Of a stretch of 36,016 nt of DNA, positions 22,620 to 31,773 are shown in pieces. The notes beneath the pieces were generated by a model that saw nothing but the letters and a program-made list of their open reading frames with translations, was not told the origin of the DNA and did not search any database. Made by a program: the position numbers and the translations under genes. This DNA comes from JALOTE01 sp031422195 (lineage in GTDB: Bacteria > Pseudomonadota > Alphaproteobacteria > Rhizobiales > Rhizobiaceae). Every line of letters starts with the position of its first letter. Position 1 is the first letter of the stretch. The stretch is taken from assembly GCA_031422195.1 (NCBI GenBank), contig JANOPZ010000002.1, positions 1 through 36,016 of the forward strand. Reading direction: 5' to 3'.

Positions 22620-24104
22620 ATGACCCAAGCTGTCCGCCAAACTGAACCCGTTTTGCAATCAAATGCCAACACTGCAGAAGGTGCAAAAGCCCGTTTTCTC
22701 GCCCATGTTAGCCATGAAGTGCGCACACCTATGAATGGGGTTCTCGGCATGGCCAAACTCTTGGCTGACACGCCGCTTACACCAGAACAGCGTTCCTATT
22801 TGGAAGCCATTTTGCAATCCGGCTCGCTTCTGATGAGCTTGATTGATGAGTTGATCAATTACAGCGCCATTGAAGTTGGCCGTTTTGATATCGCTATGAA
22901 GCCGGTCGATTTGCGCACATTGGTAGATGCGGTCGTGGAATTGTCAGCACCAAAAGCGCATGAAAAAGGCCTTGGTATCGGTGTGTTTGTATCACCAAAA
23001 GTACCCGATAGGATTCAAACTGACCCGCTACGCCTTCAACAAATTCTGACCAATCTCGTGCATAATGCGGTTAAATTCACGAGCACGGGCAGCGTTGGTG
23101 TTTTTTGTGGCGTTGCAGGCCGCCGCGTTCAAATCCGCGTTTGTGATACTGGCCCGGGGATTGCGCCGGCAGACCAGCAGCGTATTTTCAAGGAGTTTGA
23201 GCGTGTCGGTGATACAGGCGCTGCTCCCGGCTCAGGCCTTGGCTTATCCATTGCACTTAAACTGGCCGAAGCAATGGGCGGTGCGATCACACAATCCAAT
23301 CGGGTCAGCGGCGGTTCAGATTTTACGTTGACCCTGCCGGTTTCAGAAAGAGCGCCGCCAGTAAGGCGGGAGTTATCAAGCCAAAGCGTGCGCCTGCAAG
23401 GCCTTGACGGACCAGAACGTGATGCGTTGGTTGCCACCTTGCACAGCCAGGGCGCAACGGTATTAACGGCTCAAGATAGAGGCCTTGCTGATGTGTTAAT
23501 CACGGTGCCAAACGCTGCCAAACGCAATCAACCGGCTATTGCCAAGCGCTCAATTGTCTTAATAACGCCAGCTGCCCGCGGATCGCTTGATGGCTTGATG
23601 GCAGAGGGCCATACCGGATATTTGGTGCGCCCGGTGCGCGCTATCACTTTGGAGCGTGTCATTAACGGAGCGCATAGTTCAACCCAAGCGCAGCGCATTT
23701 GTATCGCGCCACGGTTACAAGCATCACGCGCACTGCATGTGCTGGTGGCTGAAGACAACCCGATCAACGCATTGCTGGTGACAGCTGCATTGGCACGCGC
23801 GGGCCACCGCGTGACGCACGTAACAGATGGTGCCGCTGCGCTTGCGGCAATGGCGGAAACAAAATTCTCACTGGTTTTGATGGATTTGCATATGCCGGGC
23901 ATGGATGGCCCAGAAGCAATTCTAGCACTTCGGCGGATTGAAGATGAAACCGGCGCTAAACGGACACCCGTTATTGTGCTAACGGCCGACGCCCGCGTTG
24001 AAACCGCTGAAACAATGAAATCTATCGGTGCTGATTCGGTGCTATCAAAACCCGTTGACCCGCGTGCGTTGACAATGGCCTGCGAAAAGATCGCCAGTCG
24101 CTGA
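22620..24104 (+). CDS. soluble hybrid histidine kinase/response regulator
   Basis: The 494-residue protein has no membrane segment or recognisable sensor domain. It begins after about 20 residues with the dimerisation and phosphoacceptor region: H32 in AHVSHEVRTPMNG. The ATPase domain follows, with NLVHNAVKFT (N box), CDTGPGIA (G1) and GSGLGLSIA (G2). A poorly conserved middle, perhaps a degenerate receiver, spans about 250-365. A C-terminal receiver has LVAEDNPIN, the phosphorylated aspartate D422 in LVLMDLHMPGMDG and the SKPVDP lysine. An in-frame TTG at 22590 would add ten residues. The input signal and output partner are not encoded next to it. Confidence 0.93.
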   Translation: MTQAVRQTEPVLQSNANTAEGAKARFLAHVSHEVRTPMNGVLGMAKLLADTPLTPEQRSYLEAILQSGSLLMSLIDELINYSAIEVGRFDIAMKPVDLRTLVDAVVELSAPKAHEKGLGIGVFVSPKVPDRIQTDPLRLQQILTNLVHNAVKFTSTGSVGVFCGVAGRRVQIRVCDTGPGIAPADQQRIFKEFERVGDTGAAPGSGLGLSIALKLAEAMGGAITQSNRVSGGSDFTLTLPVSERAPPVRRELSSQSVRLQGLDGPERDALVATLHSQGATVLTAQDRGLADVLITVPNAAKRNQPAIAKRSIVLITPAARGSLDGLMAEGHTGYLVRPVRAITLERVINGAHSSTQAQRICIAPRLQASRALHVLVAEDNPINALLVTAALARAGHRVTHVTDGAAALAAMAETKFSLVLMDLHMPGMDGPEAILALRRIEDETGAKRTPVIVLTADARVETAETMKSIGADSVLSKPVDPRALTMACEKIASR

Positions 24105-24223
24105 AAATCAATGCTTCAAAGAACGTTGCCTTAATTTTAGCGCAGCTGCGTCATGTTTTTGTTGCAGAGTGTCTTTACATGCACTGGCATACGCCCACCT
24201 GCTGCTGGCATGGGAGACGCTTA

Positions 24224-25090
24224 ATGACCATAAATATTGAAACAATTGGCTTGCTTGCGCCTTCAGGCGGGCCTGTTTTGGGCCGTATCGGAACTTTGGA
24301 AGTTAGGCTGGCAAAACATCAATATGAAATTGAAGCCGCCCAAGCATTGCGGTTTGAGGTTTTTTACCGAGATCGTGGCATGGCAACCAATTCTGTCTTG
24401 CCGCTTGATGGCGACAAGCTTGATGTTGACATGCTTGATGTTGACACGTTCGATGCTTATTGCGCCCATCTTTTAATTATTGATACCGCAGTTTCGGGCT
24501 CACTGCGCGAGCAGCTGGTGGGTACAGCCCGCATGTTGCTGGATGATAAAGCCGCACAAGCGGGCGGGTTTTACTCCGAAAATGAATTCACCTTACGCAG
24601 CCTTAAGACACGCCAAAGCGGCAAGACATTTCTCGAAATTGGCCGCACCTGCATCAAAACCGAATGGCGCTCGAAGCGTACGGTTGAGTTAATGTGGCAG
24701 GGCATCTGGGCTTTCGCGCTCGATAACAATGTGGATGTTATGGTTGGTTGTGCTTCACTACAAGGCACTGTGCCAGCCGCCCACGCGATGGCCTTGTCTT
24801 TATTGCACCACCATTATCGCGCCAAAGGTGCGTGGCGCGCAAAAGCTTTACCCGACCGTTTTTCAAATATGGACTTAATGCCGCCAGAAGCAATTAATTT
24901 ACATCAGGCCATGCTTGCCTTGCCGCCTCTGCTCAAAGGTTATTTGCGTGTTGGCGCAATGATTGGCGAAGGCTGCGTTATCGATCATGCCTTTAGCACC
25001 ACAGATGTGTTTATCATTTTGCCAGTTGTTAAAATCGCGCAACGATACATTCGCCATTATCGCGCAGATGCAAGCCGGTTTGCGGCTTGA
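24224..25090 (+). CDS. olsB: OlsB-like ornithine N-acyltransferase (GNAT)
   Basis: OlsB transfers a 3-hydroxyacyl chain from acyl carrier protein to ornithine, the first step of phosphate-free ornithine lipid synthesis in rhizobia. The 288-residue product has the family pattern VRLAKHQYEIEAAQALRFEVFY near the N-terminus. FLEIGRTCIKTEWRSKRTVELMWQGI follows at about 146-171, then GCASLQGTVPAAHAMALSLLHHHY. The ATG at 24224 follows a GGGAG ribosome binding site; a start at 24179 would add 15 unlikely residues. A 15-bp tandem duplication (24419-24448) adds five residues before the FDAYCAHLL segment. OlsA is not in the window, although a PlsC-like gene occurs in the urease cluster. Confidence 0.8.
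   Translation: MTINIETIGLLAPSGGPVLGRIGTLEVRLAKHQYEIEAAQALRFEVFYRDRGMATNSVLPLDGDKLDVDMLDVDTFDAYCAHLLIIDTAVSGSLREQLVGTARMLLDDKAAQAGGFYSENEFTLRSLKTRQSGKTFLEIGRTCIKTEWRSKRTVELMWQGIWAFALDNNVDVMVGCASLQGTVPAAHAMALSLLHHHYRAKGAWRAKALPDRFSNMDLMPPEAINLHQAMLALPPLLKGYLRVGAMIGEGCVIDHAFSTTDVFIILPVVKIAQRYIRHYRADASRFAA
24419..24448 (+). repeat. 15-bp tandem repeat within olsB
   Basis: Two units, 24419-24433 and 24434-24448, share CTTGATGTTGACA and differ only at the penultimate base. They encode LDVDM and LDVDT in frame. Confidence 0.85.
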
Positions 25091-25189
25091 CGCCTAAACT
25101 TAGCGCCTTAAAGAAGGCTATGCCGGTTGGTTAGCCACCTAAGACACGCTTGACTTGGCCGTTTGGCCCGGCGCAAGCGAGGCATAATC

Positions 25190-26578
25190 ATGAGCAATAT
25201 CCCTCTCCAATCGATTCGCGAGCACTATTCAGCACTCTACCGTCTGGGTCTGCCGCTTGTCGGGGCACAAATGGCACAGATGGCCATCCACGCTACGGAT
25301 ATTGCCATGGTCGGCCGCATCGGCGCGCCGGAGCTTGCGGCTACAGCGCTGGCCACCAATTATTTTTTCTTGATCTATATGTTTGGGTCAGGGTTTTTGA
25401 TCGCATTATCGCCCATTGTTGCTCAGGCCTTCGGGAGCGGAGATGAACGGGCGGTTCGCCGTTCAACACGCATGGGGCTATGGTTTGCTGGCAGCTACGG
25501 TATCCTCTGTTTCCCGGCTTTATTGCACGTTGAACCGGTTTTACTGTGGCTGGGTCAAGACCCAAAACTGGCTTCGATTGCGGGCGAGTATATGGAAGTT
25601 GCCTGCTTCGGAATGGTGCCATCTTTGATTTTTGTGGCTTTCCGGTCTTTCTTGGGCGCAATCGATAGGGCCAATATTCTCATGTGGGCGGCATTTGCCG
25701 CTGTCGCTCTTAACGCCTTGCTGAATTACATCTTTATTTTCGGCAATTTTGGTTTTGCTGCCATGGGTGTACCCGGATCAGCTCTGGGCTCGGTTCTCAC
25801 CAATATTTTTGTGGCGGCGGCTGTGGGTTGTTTTGTGGCCTTTGAGGCCCGCGCAAAAAGCTACGCAATATTTGTTCGCTTTTGGCGGGCTGACTGGCCT
25901 GTTTTGGGCGCATTATTGATATTGGGGCTGCCAATTAGCCTGACCATTATTGCAGAAGTGATGATGTTTCAATTTGCTTCAATCATGGCCGGCTGGCTTG
26001 GCATTGTGCCTTTGGCCGCGAACGCAATTGTAATGCAGCTGATTTCGTTTTCATTCATGGTGCCGCTCGGTTTGGCGTCTGCAGCAACGATCCGTGTCGG
26101 GCAGGCGATCGGCGGCGGTAATTATGGGGATGCGGGCCGCGCTGCCCGTGCCGCGCTTTACACGGCCATTGGCGCAGCAGCGCTCACCGTTGTGCTGTTT
26201 GTCAGCGTCCCTGAAACATTGATCCGGATATTTTTGGCGAGCACAGACCCATTGTTGGGAGAAACCGTTTTGGCTGCAGTTCCGCTGTTGATGATTGCAG
26301 CAGCGTTTAACCTGTTTGATGGCGTGCAAGCCATTGCTGCAGGCAATTTGCGTGGCTTGAAAGATACCCGCGCGCCAATGCTGATTGCTATTGGCTCATA
26401 CTGGGGGCTAGGCATGCCGCTGGCCTATATGTTTGCATTTACGCTCGGCCTTGCAACGCCTGGCATTTGGCTTGGCTTGGCATGTGGCCTCCTGGCGACA
26501 GCCATTTTACTTAATTGGCGGTTTTTCACAAAACTTGCAGCCAGCGCGGCAAATGTGCAAAGTTCAAGCGTCTCGTAA
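25190..26578 (+). CDS. MATE-family multidrug efflux transporter
   Basis: The 462-residue protein has about twelve membrane helices and the two-fold internal similarity of NorM-type MATE exporters, which expel cationic drugs in exchange for Na+ or H+. The first half has LPLVGAQMAQMAIHATDIAMVGRIG at about 18-42. The second-half equivalent, LGLPISLTIIAEVMMFQFASIMAGWLG, begins near residue 242. The ATG at 25190 follows a GCGAGG motif; an upstream in-frame start at 25163 would add nine residues. The substrate is unknown. mutS follows 22 bases later. Confidence 0.93.
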   Translation: MSNIPLQSIREHYSALYRLGLPLVGAQMAQMAIHATDIAMVGRIGAPELAATALATNYFFLIYMFGSGFLIALSPIVAQAFGSGDERAVRRSTRMGLWFAGSYGILCFPALLHVEPVLLWLGQDPKLASIAGEYMEVACFGMVPSLIFVAFRSFLGAIDRANILMWAAFAAVALNALLNYIFIFGNFGFAAMGVPGSALGSVLTNIFVAAAVGCFVAFEARAKSYAIFVRFWRADWPVLGALLILGLPISLTIIAEVMMFQFASIMAGWLGIVPLAANAIVMQLISFSFMVPLGLASAATIRVGQAIGGGNYGDAGRAARAALYTAIGAAALTVVLFVSVPETLIRIFLASTDPLLGETVLAAVPLLMIAAAFNLFDGVQAIAAGNLRGLKDTRAPMLIAIGSYWGLGMPLAYMFAFTLGLATPGIWLGLACGLLATAILLNWRFFTKLAASAANVQSSSVS

Positions 26579-26600
26579 TTAAGCGTTCCCGGCGTCACTA

Positions 26601-29372
26601 ATGTCATCCATCCGTAACCGTTATGGCAAGCTCACAGACGGAAACAGCCGTTTGGCCGAAGATATAGCCGTTACCGGTGAAACACCCGCCATACCAATTG
26701 ATGCAACGCCAATGATGGCGCAGTTTCTAGAAATCAAAGCCGCCAACCCCGGTTCGTTGCTGTTTTACCGGATGGGGGATTTTTATGAATTATTTTTTGA
26801 TGATGCTGTCACTGCGAGCGCCGCCCTTGGCATAACGCTCACCAAACGCGGGCGGCATAATGGTGATGATATTCCGATGTGCGGTGTGCCTTTTCATGCC
26901 GCCGACGATTATTTGTCACGGTTGATCAGTGCCGGCTACCGCGTTGCTGTGTGTGAGCAAACCGAAGACCTGGCAGAAGCCAAAAAGCGTGGCTCAAAAT
27001 CGGTCGTGCGGCGCGAAGTCATTCGGCTGGTCACCCCCGGAACCATTACCGAAGACCGTTTGCTGAACCCTGGCGAGGCCTCAATCTTGATGGCGCTCGG
27101 AAGGCGTAAGGCCGACGGTGACGAGATGGCGCTGGCGTGGCTTGACCTTTCCACAGGCGATGTACGCCTGAGTACCACCAGCACGTCACGTTTGATCGCC
27201 GATGTCCTGCGTGTTGAGCCCAAAGAATTACTGGTGGCAGAGCCGCTATTGCAGGATGAAGCGTTGAAAGATGCTTTCAAAATCATCGGACGAATTCTAT
27301 CTCCGCTGCCTGCAGTTTTGTTTGATTCGAGTTCAGCGCCACAGCGTATTGGCGCGCAATATGGTGTTTCAACACTTGATGGTATTGGCCCGTTTTCCGG
27401 CGCCGAACTCTCAGCCCTCGGCGGACTTTTTGCCTATGTTGACCGGACGCAAATCCGAGATCGCCCGCAATTGGCGCGTCCGCAGCGCGAAGCAGAATCC
27501 TCAAACCTGTTCATCGATCCGGCAACGCGTGCCAATCTCGAACTCACAAAAACGTTGTCTGGTGAAAAGCGCGGCTCGCTTCTGCATGCTATTGATCGTA
27601 CTGCAACCGGTGCCGGCGCGCGCTTAATGGCCGAGCGTTTGTCTGCCCCGCTCACCAACCCTGAAGCCATCAATCATCGCTTGGATGCGGTGTCGTTTTT
27701 GCTGCATAAAGACCGTACTAGGGAAAGCCTGCGCGCGCATTTGCGCCAATCTTCCGATATGGCGCGCGCACTTTCACGTCTTGCGCTCAACCGGGGCGGC
27801 CCGCGCGACTTAGGCGGCATTCTGTCCGGCATGGTTTCGGCGCGCGCAATTGCCGATCAGTTTGAAGATAGTGTCCCGCATGATGTGCAACTGGCGCTCA
27901 CCTCAATTGCTGGCTTGCCCGAAGGACTGATGGTGAGGCTGGCCGATACGCTTGCCGCTGAACTGCCGTTGATTGCGCGCGACGGTAATTTTATTGCCAC
28001 GGGTGCAAACGCTGAGCTCGATGAGTTGCGCAGCCTACGCGATCAGTCCCGCCGCGTGATTGCCGCGTTGCAACTGCGTTATGCCGATGAGACCGGCATA
28101 AAAATGCTGAAAATCCGGCACAATAATGTGCTCGGCTATTTCATCGAAGTCACAGCCAACCATTCAGACACAATGACAGGCAATGCTGAGGCCAAGGGCA
28201 AGTTCATTCACCGTCAAACGCTGGCCAATGCCATGCGGTTTACCACGACGGAACTCGCCGAACTTGAAAGTAAAATCGCCAATGCAGCTGGCGCCGCGCT
28301 GACAATCGAGTTGCAACTGTTTGATGAACTCACAGCAGCAGTGGTGGCGGCAGGGGATACCATCCGTTCAGGCGCTCACGCGCTGGCAGCATTGGATGTC
28401 TCGGCAGCATTGGCTGAATTGGCTGAAACGCAAGGCTATGTGCGCCCGAATGTTGATTTGAGTTTGGATTTCAAAATTATTGCTGGCCGCCACCCTGTTG
28501 TTGAGCAAGCGCTGCGCCGGGATGCTTCTGGGCCGTTCATCGCCAATGATTGCGATTTGTCGCCACCTTCGCACGCTAAAGGCGCTCTATGGCTTTTAAC
28601 CGGCCCCAATATGGGCGGTAAATCCACGTTTTTGCGGCAAAATGCTTTAATTGCTTTGATGGCCCAAATGGGGTCATTTGTACCGGCAGGCGCAGCGACA
28701 ATAGGCGTGATAGACCGGTTGTTTTCCCGCGTTGGTGCATCTGATGATCTAGCACGCGGGCGCTCGACTTTTATGGTTGAGATGATCGAAACGGCTGGCA
28801 TTCTCAATCAAGCGGGCAATCGCAGCTTGGTGATACTTGATGAAATCGGACGCGGCACTGCCACCTATGATGGCTTATCAATTGCGTGGGGTGCATTGGA
28901 GCACCTGCACGAGGTCAACCAGTGCCGCACGATTTTCGCCACGCATTTTCACGAACTGACGGCGCTTTCTGAAAAGCTGCCGCGCATGAGCAATGTGACA
29001 ATGCGCGTAAAAGAGCATTTGGGGGATGTAATCTTTTTGCATGAAGTTGGCCACGGCGCAGCTGACAGATCGTATGGCGTGCAGGTTGCAAAACTTGCAG
29101 GACTGCCAGAATCGGTTGTAGCCCGCGCCCGTGAAATTTTGGACGCATTGGAGCAGGGTGCAATTGGCAAGGCACCTGCCGCACTCATTGAGGATTTGCC
29201 GTTATTTTCTGCGCCCATTCAACGCCCGCGACCTGCCAAGGAGATTGACACGCGCGAAAGCCAAATCATCAAACGTCTTGATGCGCTTGCCCCTGATGAA
29301 CTCAGCCCGCGTGAAGCACTTGATTTGATTTATGAGTTACGCGCATTGGCAACACAAAAAGCCAAAAACTAA
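26601..29372 (+). CDS. mutS: DNA mismatch repair protein MutS
   Basis: MutS recognises mismatches and small loops and starts repair with MutL. The 923-residue product is full length with the usual alphaproteobacterial N-terminal extension. The mismatch-contacting F61-x-E63 motif lies in YRMGDFYELFF. The connector and lever domains follow, then the ATPase with Walker A GPNMGGKST (669-677), VILDEIGRGT (Walker B and signature) and the ATHFHEL segment. The C-terminal dimerisation helix region is present (SPREALDLIYELRAL). glnD, often found next to mutS in rhizobia, is not here; an ExoD-like gene follows. Confidence 0.98.
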   Translation: MSSIRNRYGKLTDGNSRLAEDIAVTGETPAIPIDATPMMAQFLEIKAANPGSLLFYRMGDFYELFFDDAVTASAALGITLTKRGRHNGDDIPMCGVPFHAADDYLSRLISAGYRVAVCEQTEDLAEAKKRGSKSVVRREVIRLVTPGTITEDRLLNPGEASILMALGRRKADGDEMALAWLDLSTGDVRLSTTSTSRLIADVLRVEPKELLVAEPLLQDEALKDAFKIIGRILSPLPAVLFDSSSAPQRIGAQYGVSTLDGIGPFSGAELSALGGLFAYVDRTQIRDRPQLARPQREAESSNLFIDPATRANLELTKTLSGEKRGSLLHAIDRTATGAGARLMAERLSAPLTNPEAINHRLDAVSFLLHKDRTRESLRAHLRQSSDMARALSRLALNRGGPRDLGGILSGMVSARAIADQFEDSVPHDVQLALTSIAGLPEGLMVRLADTLAAELPLIARDGNFIATGANAELDELRSLRDQSRRVIAALQLRYADETGIKMLKIRHNNVLGYFIEVTANHSDTMTGNAEAKGKFIHRQTLANAMRFTTTELAELESKIANAAGAALTIELQLFDELTAAVVAAGDTIRSGAHALAALDVSAALAELAETQGYVRPNVDLSLDFKIIAGRHPVVEQALRRDASGPFIANDCDLSPPSHAKGALWLLTGPNMGGKSTFLRQNALIALMAQMGSFVPAGAATIGVIDRLFSRVGASDDLARGRSTFMVEMIETAGILNQAGNRSLVILDEIGRGTATYDGLSIAWGALEHLHEVNQCRTIFATHFHELTALSEKLPRMSNVTMRVKEHLGDVIFLHEVGHGAADRSYGVQVAKLAGLPESVVARAREILDALEQGAIGKAPAALIEDLPLFSAPIQRPRPAKEIDTRESQIIKRLDALAPDELSPREALDLIYELRALATQKAKN

Positions 29373-29417
29373 CCACTCACACTGGCGAATCATTAGCGCA
29401 AGCCCCATTTGGCCCAG

Positions 29418-30056
29418 ATGGAGACAGCACCTCACAACCACCGGCCAGCGTCGCGCGTTCTTGACGGGCTCGCCGATCAGTTTTCGCAAGAGCGCGTTAC
29501 GGTTGGCGATTTGATGGATGCGCTGGGTGAAGCCGGGCTCGGTATTTTGCTGATCGTGTTTGCGCTGCCTTCCTTTATTCCGACACCCGGCCTGCCGGTT
29601 GGTTTTGTGTCAGGCACAGTTGTTGCCTTAATTGCCCTGCAAGTTATGTTCGGGCGGCACACGCTTTGGTTGCCAGGTCGGCTTCGCAGGTTCAGCATGC
29701 CGCGGGCGGTTCTGATCAAAGGCGCTGCCTATCTTGCAAGGCCAATGCGGTTTTTTGAGCGCTGGCTAAAGCCGCGCCATAGCGCGTTTACCGGAAAAAC
29801 CGCGCGCATGTTTTTGGCACTGCCAATTCTGATTTTAGCGGTTTCAATTGTTCTGCCGATACCGCTTGGCAATCAAGCGCCATCTATTGCTCTGATCGCA
29901 TTTGCCTTTGGTCTGGTGGAGCGCGATGGTTTGGCAATTCTAGCAGCCATTGTTTTGTCAATTGTGGCGATGGCTTGGCTGGCCTTTGTGATCATTTTTG
30001 GGGTTGAAGCCATCAGCTACAGCACGGCATATCTTGGCTCGCTGGTCGGTTGGTAA
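29418..30056 (+). CDS. ExoD-family membrane protein
   Basis: The 212-residue product resembles the exopolysaccharide synthesis ExoD family, named for a Sinorhizobium gene affecting exopolysaccharide and alkaline tolerance. Features are the N-terminal LADQFSQERVTVGDLMDALGEAGLGILLIVFALPSFIP region at about residues 16-53, GFVSGTVVALIALQVMFGR, and three or four further membrane helices to the end. The molecular function is unknown. The ATG at 29418 is preferred to a TTG at 29409. Its end lies 15 bases from the convergent lipid kinase gene. Confidence 0.88.
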   Translation: METAPHNHRPASRVLDGLADQFSQERVTVGDLMDALGEAGLGILLIVFALPSFIPTPGLPVGFVSGTVVALIALQVMFGRHTLWLPGRLRRFSMPRAVLIKGAAYLARPMRFFERWLKPRHSAFTGKTARMFLALPILILAVSIVLPIPLGNQAPSIALIAFAFGLVERDGLAILAAIVLSIVAMAWLAFVIIFGVEAISYSTAYLGSLVGW

Positions 30057-30071
30057 AACGCGGCTGGGAAC

Positions 30072-30980
30072 TCAGCGTTCGGCCGCAGCCACTTCTTTTG
30101 GCGCAAACACGGTTACGGCATTGCGCAGCATTTTGAATTTGGCAGGCGTTTGGGTAATTAACTCGCCATCACAATTCACCGGCATTGGTGTTCTTGTCCT
30201 GACTTCAAATTCAGTGCAACGCTCTGTGCGCACCTCCTGCCATGCACCATGCGCGCCCGCGCGAAAAGATTTTGCCATCAAGGCAAGCTTCCAAACCGAG
30301 CCAAGTTCCAGCGAATAAAGATCAAGCATGCCATCATCAATAGCAGCGGTTTCTTCAATCACATTTCCACCGCCATAATGGCGGCCATTGCCAACGGCAA
30401 TTTGCAGCGTTTTCACACGGGTTGCATTATTCTTGGTGATAATCATCGCGCGAAAGCTTTTGGCCCGCGTTAAGACTTTGAATGCGGCGATCGCATAACC
30501 AAGACGGCCATAACGCCGCTTTAACGTGCCATCAAGATTGGCCGCCAAATCGCTCGATAGGCCAAGCGACGCCACATTAAAAAACGGCTTGCCATTGACC
30601 TCGCCCAAATCAATGGTGCGCTTATGGCCAGCAATAATCATGTCGGCAGCCTGTTCCAAAGCCATCGGAATACCGAGCGTTCGCGCCAGATCATTGGCTG
30701 TACCCATTGGCAATATTCCAAACGGCAGACCGGTTTTAATCAAGGCAGGCGCAGCTGCGCTTAAAGTCCCGTCGCCTCCGCAGGCTATCACCAGATCAAT
30801 TTCGTTGGCGCGCTTTACAATATCATTTTCAATTTGAGCGGGCGACGTGAACTTATTTTTGATGATTGTCAGCCCGCCTGTTTCAAGGCGGGCAATGATC
30901 CCACCGATAGCTTCGCCGCCTCGCCTCGCATTGGGGTTCACCAGCATTAAAGCTGTTGGGTTTTTCATTGTTTTGGCCAT
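30072..30980 (-). CDS. YegS/diacylglycerol kinase-like lipid kinase
   Basis: The product phosphorylates a lipid such as diacylglycerol, or a related lipid, using ATP. The nucleotide-binding signature ACGGDGTLS lies near residues 66-74 (from the ATG at 30980), followed by PFGILPMGTANDLARTLGIP, which is diagnostic of the family. A C-terminal beta-rich domain contains NVASLGLSSD and VNCDGELI. Upstream, a GTG at 30989 would give three more residues; an ATG at 30968 is another option. The substrate is not determinable from sequence. Confidence 0.93.
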   Translation of the reverse strand: MAKTMKNPTALMLVNPNARRGGEAIGGIIARLETGGLTIIKNKFTSPAQIENDIVKRANEIDLVIACGGDGTLSAAAPALIKTGLPFGILPMGTANDLARTLGIPMALEQAADMIIAGHKRTIDLGEVNGKPFFNVASLGLSSDLAANLDGTLKRRYGRLGYAIAAFKVLTRAKSFRAMIITKNNATRVKTLQIAVGNGRHYGGGNVIEETAAIDDGMLDLYSLELGSVWKLALMAKSFRAGAHGAWQEVRTERCTEFEVRTRTPMPVNCDGELITQTPAKFKMLRNAVTVFAPKEVAAAER

Positions 30981-31022
30981 GTTGGTCACATGGGGTTAAA
31001 GTCAGCATAATTCCAGTCTGGA

Positions 31023-31736
31023 TTAAACCACGGCCTGAAGAAAGGCTGTCAAATCATCTGTCACAAAATCAATCACGGGCTCATGTTCCGGCCCTGCCTC
31101 CCAAGGCTCTGAAAATGTCGGTTCAAAATTGTGCGGCACAATAAGTACCGTCGTCATGCCAAGCGCTTTTGGCGCTACAAGATTACGGCCTAAATCTTCA
31201 AACATGGCGGCTTTTGCGCTATCGACCTGGTGCAATGAAGCAAATTTATCATAGGTCGCTTGCGCTGGTTTTGGCACCAGATCGGCAGCCACAATATCAA
31301 AAATCGCATCAAAATGATCAAGGATACCCAATTGGCGGGCAGCATTTTCTGCGTGTTTTACGGTGCCATTGGTAAAGATCATTTTGCGGCCGGGCAGTGC
31401 CTTAATAATGTCACCAAGAGCCGGGTTTGGGTCGAGCCACGAATAATCGATGTCATGCACTTTTTCGAGAAAATCATCATGCGTAATGCCATGGTTCGCC
31501 ATCAGCCCCGCCAATGTGGTCCCATATTTCAGATAAAATTCCTTTTGCAATTTGCGTGCTTCTTCGCGCGGTAATTGCAAAAGTTGGCTTACGTAGCTGG
31601 TCATTTTCACATCAATCTGCGAAAACAAATTAGAATGGTGCGGGTAAAGCGTATTGTCCAAATCAAACACCCACGTGGTAACATGGGCAAAGTCTGCGGC
31701 AACTGGCTTGGTCTTAAGGCGCTCTTTAATGAACAA
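31023..31736 (-). CDS. HAD-family pyrimidine 5'-nucleotidase
   Basis: The product is a haloacid dehalogenase-type phosphatase of the pyrimidine 5'-nucleotidase (SDT1-like) subgroup. Motif I is FDLDNTLYP, with nucleophile D25 and D27; motif II is IFTNGT; motif III is KPAQATYDKF; and motif IV is MFEDLGRN. A TTG start at 31736, with AGGA about 10 bases upstream, gives 237 residues. An ATG at 31799 would overlap the divergent transporter start at 31774 and add a stretch unlike the family, so I prefer the TTG, with moderate certainty. Physiological substrates are probably UMP, CMP or related nucleotides, by family. Confidence 0.88.
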   Translation of the reverse strand: MFIKERLKTKPVAADFAHVTTWVFDLDNTLYPHHSNLFSQIDVKMTSYVSQLLQLPREEARKLQKEFYLKYGTTLAGLMANHGITHDDFLEKVHDIDYSWLDPNPALGDIIKALPGRKMIFTNGTVKHAENAARQLGILDHFDAIFDIVAADLVPKPAQATYDKFASLHQVDSAKAAMFEDLGRNLVAPKALGMTTVLIVPHNFEPTFSEPWEAGPEHEPVIDFVTDDLTAFLQAVV

Positions 31737-31773
31737 TGGGGTCGATCCTGTAACCGGGTTTTGATGCAAGCAT

